In this document: positions 5,525 to 7,139 of the stretch, piece after piece
Numbering within the stretch: position 1 is the stretch's first letter
How the letters are laid out: each line of letters opens with the position of its first letter
NCBI GenBank assembly: GCA_007117405.1
Contig: SKGP01000037.1
Coordinates: 1 to 7,139 of the forward strand
Length of the DNA stretch: 7,139 nt
Source: Candidatus Woesearchaeota archaeon
Lineage (GTDB): Archaea > Nanobdellota > Nanobdellia > Woesearchaeales > UBA583
Direction: 5' to 3'
Notes under the pieces: generated by a model
What the model was told of the DNA's origin: nothing
The model's input: the letters and a program-made list of their open reading frames with translations, nothing else
Database searches by the model: none
Translations under genes and position numbers: made by a program

Positions 5525-6445
5525 TTAAACTGCCACCGGAGCCTTTATTGGAGGATGAGGATTATAGTCTAATACTTCAAAATCCTCAAACTTAAAATCA
5601 AATATGTTTTTTGCATTTCCACTTATTTTTAATTTAGGTAATTTTCCAGGCTTTCTTTCTAATTGCTCTTTTACTTGTTCAATATGATTTTTATATATAT
5701 GAACATCTCCGAATGTGTGTACAAACTCTCCTAATTCAAGATTACAAATTTTAGCAACCATCTGAGTTAAAAGAGCATAAGATGCAATATTGAAAGGGAC
5801 TCCCAGAAAAACATCTGCACTTCTCTGATACAGTTGACATGAAAGTTTATTATCTTTGATATAAAATTGAAACATTGTGTGACAAGGAGGCAACCCAGAT
5901 TTTGCCATTTCTTCTATCTCCGGTGGATTCCAAGCACTTACAATTAATCTTCTTGAATTAGGATTTTTTTTTATTTCTGAAATAACCCAATCTATTTGGT
6001 CAAAACCATTAAAATCTCTCCACTGCTTTCCATAAACAGGTCCAAGTTCTCCCCATTTTGCAGCAAATTCACTGTCAATCTTAATTTGATTTACAAACCA
6101 TTCAAGTTTCTCATTCCATTCATCTGAATACTTTGGAAATTGCTTCTCTAAATCCTTTTTTTTTAAATATGCTTGAAATGGCCATTCATTCCAAATCTTA
6201 ACATCATTTTTCACAAGATATTCAATATTTGTTGAACCTTTTAAAAACCATAATAGTTCATGGATTATTCCCCTGAAAAAAACTTTTTTAGTTGTAAGCA
6301 AAGGAAATCCTTCATTTAAGTTAAACCTTAATTGATGTCCAAATTTAGAAATAGTTCCAACACCAGTCCTATCATCTTTTTCAAGTCCTTTCTCTAATAG
6401 TTCTGAAAGTAAATTTAAGTAGCCTTGTTCTCCCAAATTATCCAT
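5525..6445 (-). CDS. thyA: Thymidylate synthase (ThyA type)
   Basis: From ATG 6445 this is a 306-residue ThyA that methylates dUMP to dTMP with methylene-THF, yielding dihydrofolate for the neighbouring DHFR. The phosphate-binding R26 (DDRTGVGT), [10 protein letters not shown] (R165, R166), catalytic C188 in [13 protein letters not shown] with D211, N219, H249 and Y251 in DVHIYKNH, and the C-terminal PIKAPVAV are all intact. It is about 40 residues longer than E. coli ThyA. The extra stretch lies between EWPFQ and the GPVYGKQWR motif, as in the Lactobacillus casei-type enzyme. The open frame extends four codons upstream to a TTG (6457), but the TATA box at 6467-6479 puts the transcript start close to the ATG, so the ATG is favoured. 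It is first in the thyA-folA operon, diverging from the transporter gene. Confidence 0.96.
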   Translation of the reverse strand: MDNLGEQGYLNLLSELLEKGLEKDDRTGVGTISKFGHQLRFNLNEGFPLLTTKKVFFRGIIHELLWFLKGSTNIEYLVKNDVKIWNEWPFQAYLKKKDLEKQFPKYSDEWNEKLEWFVNQIKIDSEFAAKWGELGPVYGKQWRDFNGFDQIDWVISEIKKNPNSRRLIVSAWNPPEIEEMAKSGLPPCHTMFQFYIKDNKLSCQLYQRSADVFLGVPFNIASYALLTQMVAKICNLELGEFVHTFGDVHIYKNHIEQVKEQLERKPGKLPKLKISGNAKNIFDFKFEDFEVLDYNPHPPIKAPVAV

Positions 6446-6466
6446 AGAAAAAAGCAAAGAAAATTG

Positions 6467-6479
6467 TTTTATATATTTT
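6467..6479 (-). promoter_or_regulatory. TATA element for thyA-folA
   Basis: On the minus strand this reads AAAATATATAAAA, a near-ideal archaeal TATA box. Its core (6468-6475) is centred about 26-27 bases before the thyA ATG at 6445, predicting a leaderless transcript. Confidence 0.65.
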
Positions 6480-6520
6480 CTGTTTAACTAAACTAAATAA
6501 CAAAAAACTCTGTAGTATTA

Positions 6521-6529
6521 TTTATAAAT
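6521..6529 (+). promoter_or_regulatory. TATA element for the EamA-type transporter gene
   Basis: TTTATAAAT is centred 25 bases before the ATG at 6550, again predicting a leaderless transcript. It lies in the roughly 100-base divergent region shared with the thyA promoter, whose TATA box is only about 40 bases away on the other strand. Confidence 0.65.
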
Positions 6530-6549
6530 CAGTTCAAATAAAGGATAAT

Positions 6550-7139
6550 ATGATTGGAACAATATTAGCAATATTTTCAGCAATATGTTTTGCTTTAAAT
6601 AATGTTCTATCGAAAAAATCAATTATGAAAATAGGAGTTTGGAATTCTCTTTTTTATATATACTTCACACTTTCTATTTTTTCTGGAGTGTTGGTTTTCT
6701 TTTTTGGAGATTTTAACCATAAAATAAACTCTGAAATAATAATCTCAATAGTCTTTGGAGGTCTAATTGGTATGATCGGAATTTGGGCTTTGTTGAAATC
6801 TTTTGAAAAAATAAGTGTTACTGAAACACTAGTTATTGCAAATTCCTACCCATTTATATCTTTAATATTATTTTTTTTATTTCTAAATAAAGGAATATCA
6901 GTTAGCAATATTATCATAATGATAGTTCTTTTTATTGGAATAATTATAACATTATTAAAAACTAGAAAAATAAAACTAAATAAAAACATAATCTATCCTA
7001 TTATTACTTCAATTTCTTGGGGTGTGTATTATTTTTTACTAAATTATCTTTCCAGTTGGAACATTAATCCCTTTAATATACTTTTTTATGTTGAAACAGC
7101 ACTATTTTTTTCTATACTGATATATATTTTTAATTTCAA
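6550..7139 (+). CDS. DMT-superfamily (EamA) transporter, partial, cut by right edge
   Basis: The frame is open from ATG 6550 to the end of the window (196 complete codons). The protein starts MIGTILAIFSAICFALNNV, a typical first helix of the drug/metabolite transporter superfamily. Further hydrophobic helices follow at about 31-51, 63-83 (with GGLIGMIGIWALLKSFEKI), 92-113 and 118-136. The second EamA half begins at about 145 with YPIITSISWGVYYF, mirroring the first helix. Full-length members have about 280-300 residues and ten helices, so roughly a third is missing. The first-half motif of small/aromatic residues followed by a kinked helix and SVTETLVIANSYP (about 89-101) is characteristic. 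The substrate cannot be predicted; members export metabolites or amino acids, or take up sugars. It has its own TATA box and diverges from thyA. Confidence 0.8.
   Translation, partial: MIGTILAIFSAICFALNNVLSKKSIMKIGVWNSLFYIYFTLSIFSGVLVFFFGDFNHKINSEIIISIVFGGLIGMIGIWALLKSFEKISVTETLVIANSYPFISLILFFLFLNKGISVSNIIIMIVLFIGIIITLLKTRKIKLNKNIIYPIITSISWGVYYFLLNYLSSWNINPFNILFYVETALFFSILIYIFNF

Noticed and set aside
5350..5595. Plus-strand open frame across the thyA-folA junction
   Set aside because: It is antisense to two intact enzymes with all catalytic motifs.
6446..6457. TTG start for thyA four codons upstream
   Set aside because: The predicted transcript start from the TATA box lies at about the ATG, and the extra residues (LFS after the TTG) are not part of the ThyA family.

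Overview
The window is an AT-rich stretch that most likely comes from an archaeon of the DPANN group (Woesearchaeota/Pacearchaeota-like). Four things point that way. The RNase J is of the short archaeal type. TATA-box-like elements sit about 25-29 bases before ATG codons, as expected for leaderless archaeal transcripts. One internal operon gene has an archaeal-type ribosome binding site. A large secreted Cys-rich protein has the modular style often seen in these genomes. The lineage is an inference; no rRNA or tRNA gene is present.

Layout, left to right. A plus-strand gene tail (2-100) meets a minus-strand pair head on: RNase J (391-1734) followed 7 bases later by a small glutaredoxin (132-383). 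A 282-base gene-free divergent region (1735-2016) holds promoters, a near-palindrome and nothing else I can name. A plus-strand two-gene unit follows (2017-2550 and 2531-4147): a membrane-anchored Cys-rich protein overlapping a 538-residue secreted protein with 36 cysteines. This is the least conventional part of the window. A 200-base gap (4148-4352) carries an oligo-T terminator, two copies of a hairpin around CATCCTTTAGGGTGG, the second nested in a roughly 79-base imperfect palindrome, and a promoter. Next is a TVP38/TMEM64-type membrane protein (4353-5036), whose stop codon abuts the stop of a minus-strand thyA-folA operon (6445 down to 5037). A divergent promoter region of about 100 bases then leads into a DMT/EamA transporter that runs off the right edge (from 6550).

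How the parts work together. Thymidylate synthase makes dTMP while oxidising methylene-THF to dihydrofolate, and DHFR, translated from the same transcript 2 bases downstream, regenerates THF; this is a compact dTMP module. RNase J (RNA decay/processing) and glutaredoxin (thiol redox) share a transcript but have no obvious functional link. The two Cys-rich proteins are probably co-expressed at the cell envelope; their function is unknown. The hairpin elements resemble end structures of IS200/IS605-type elements, but no transposase or TnpB gene is present.
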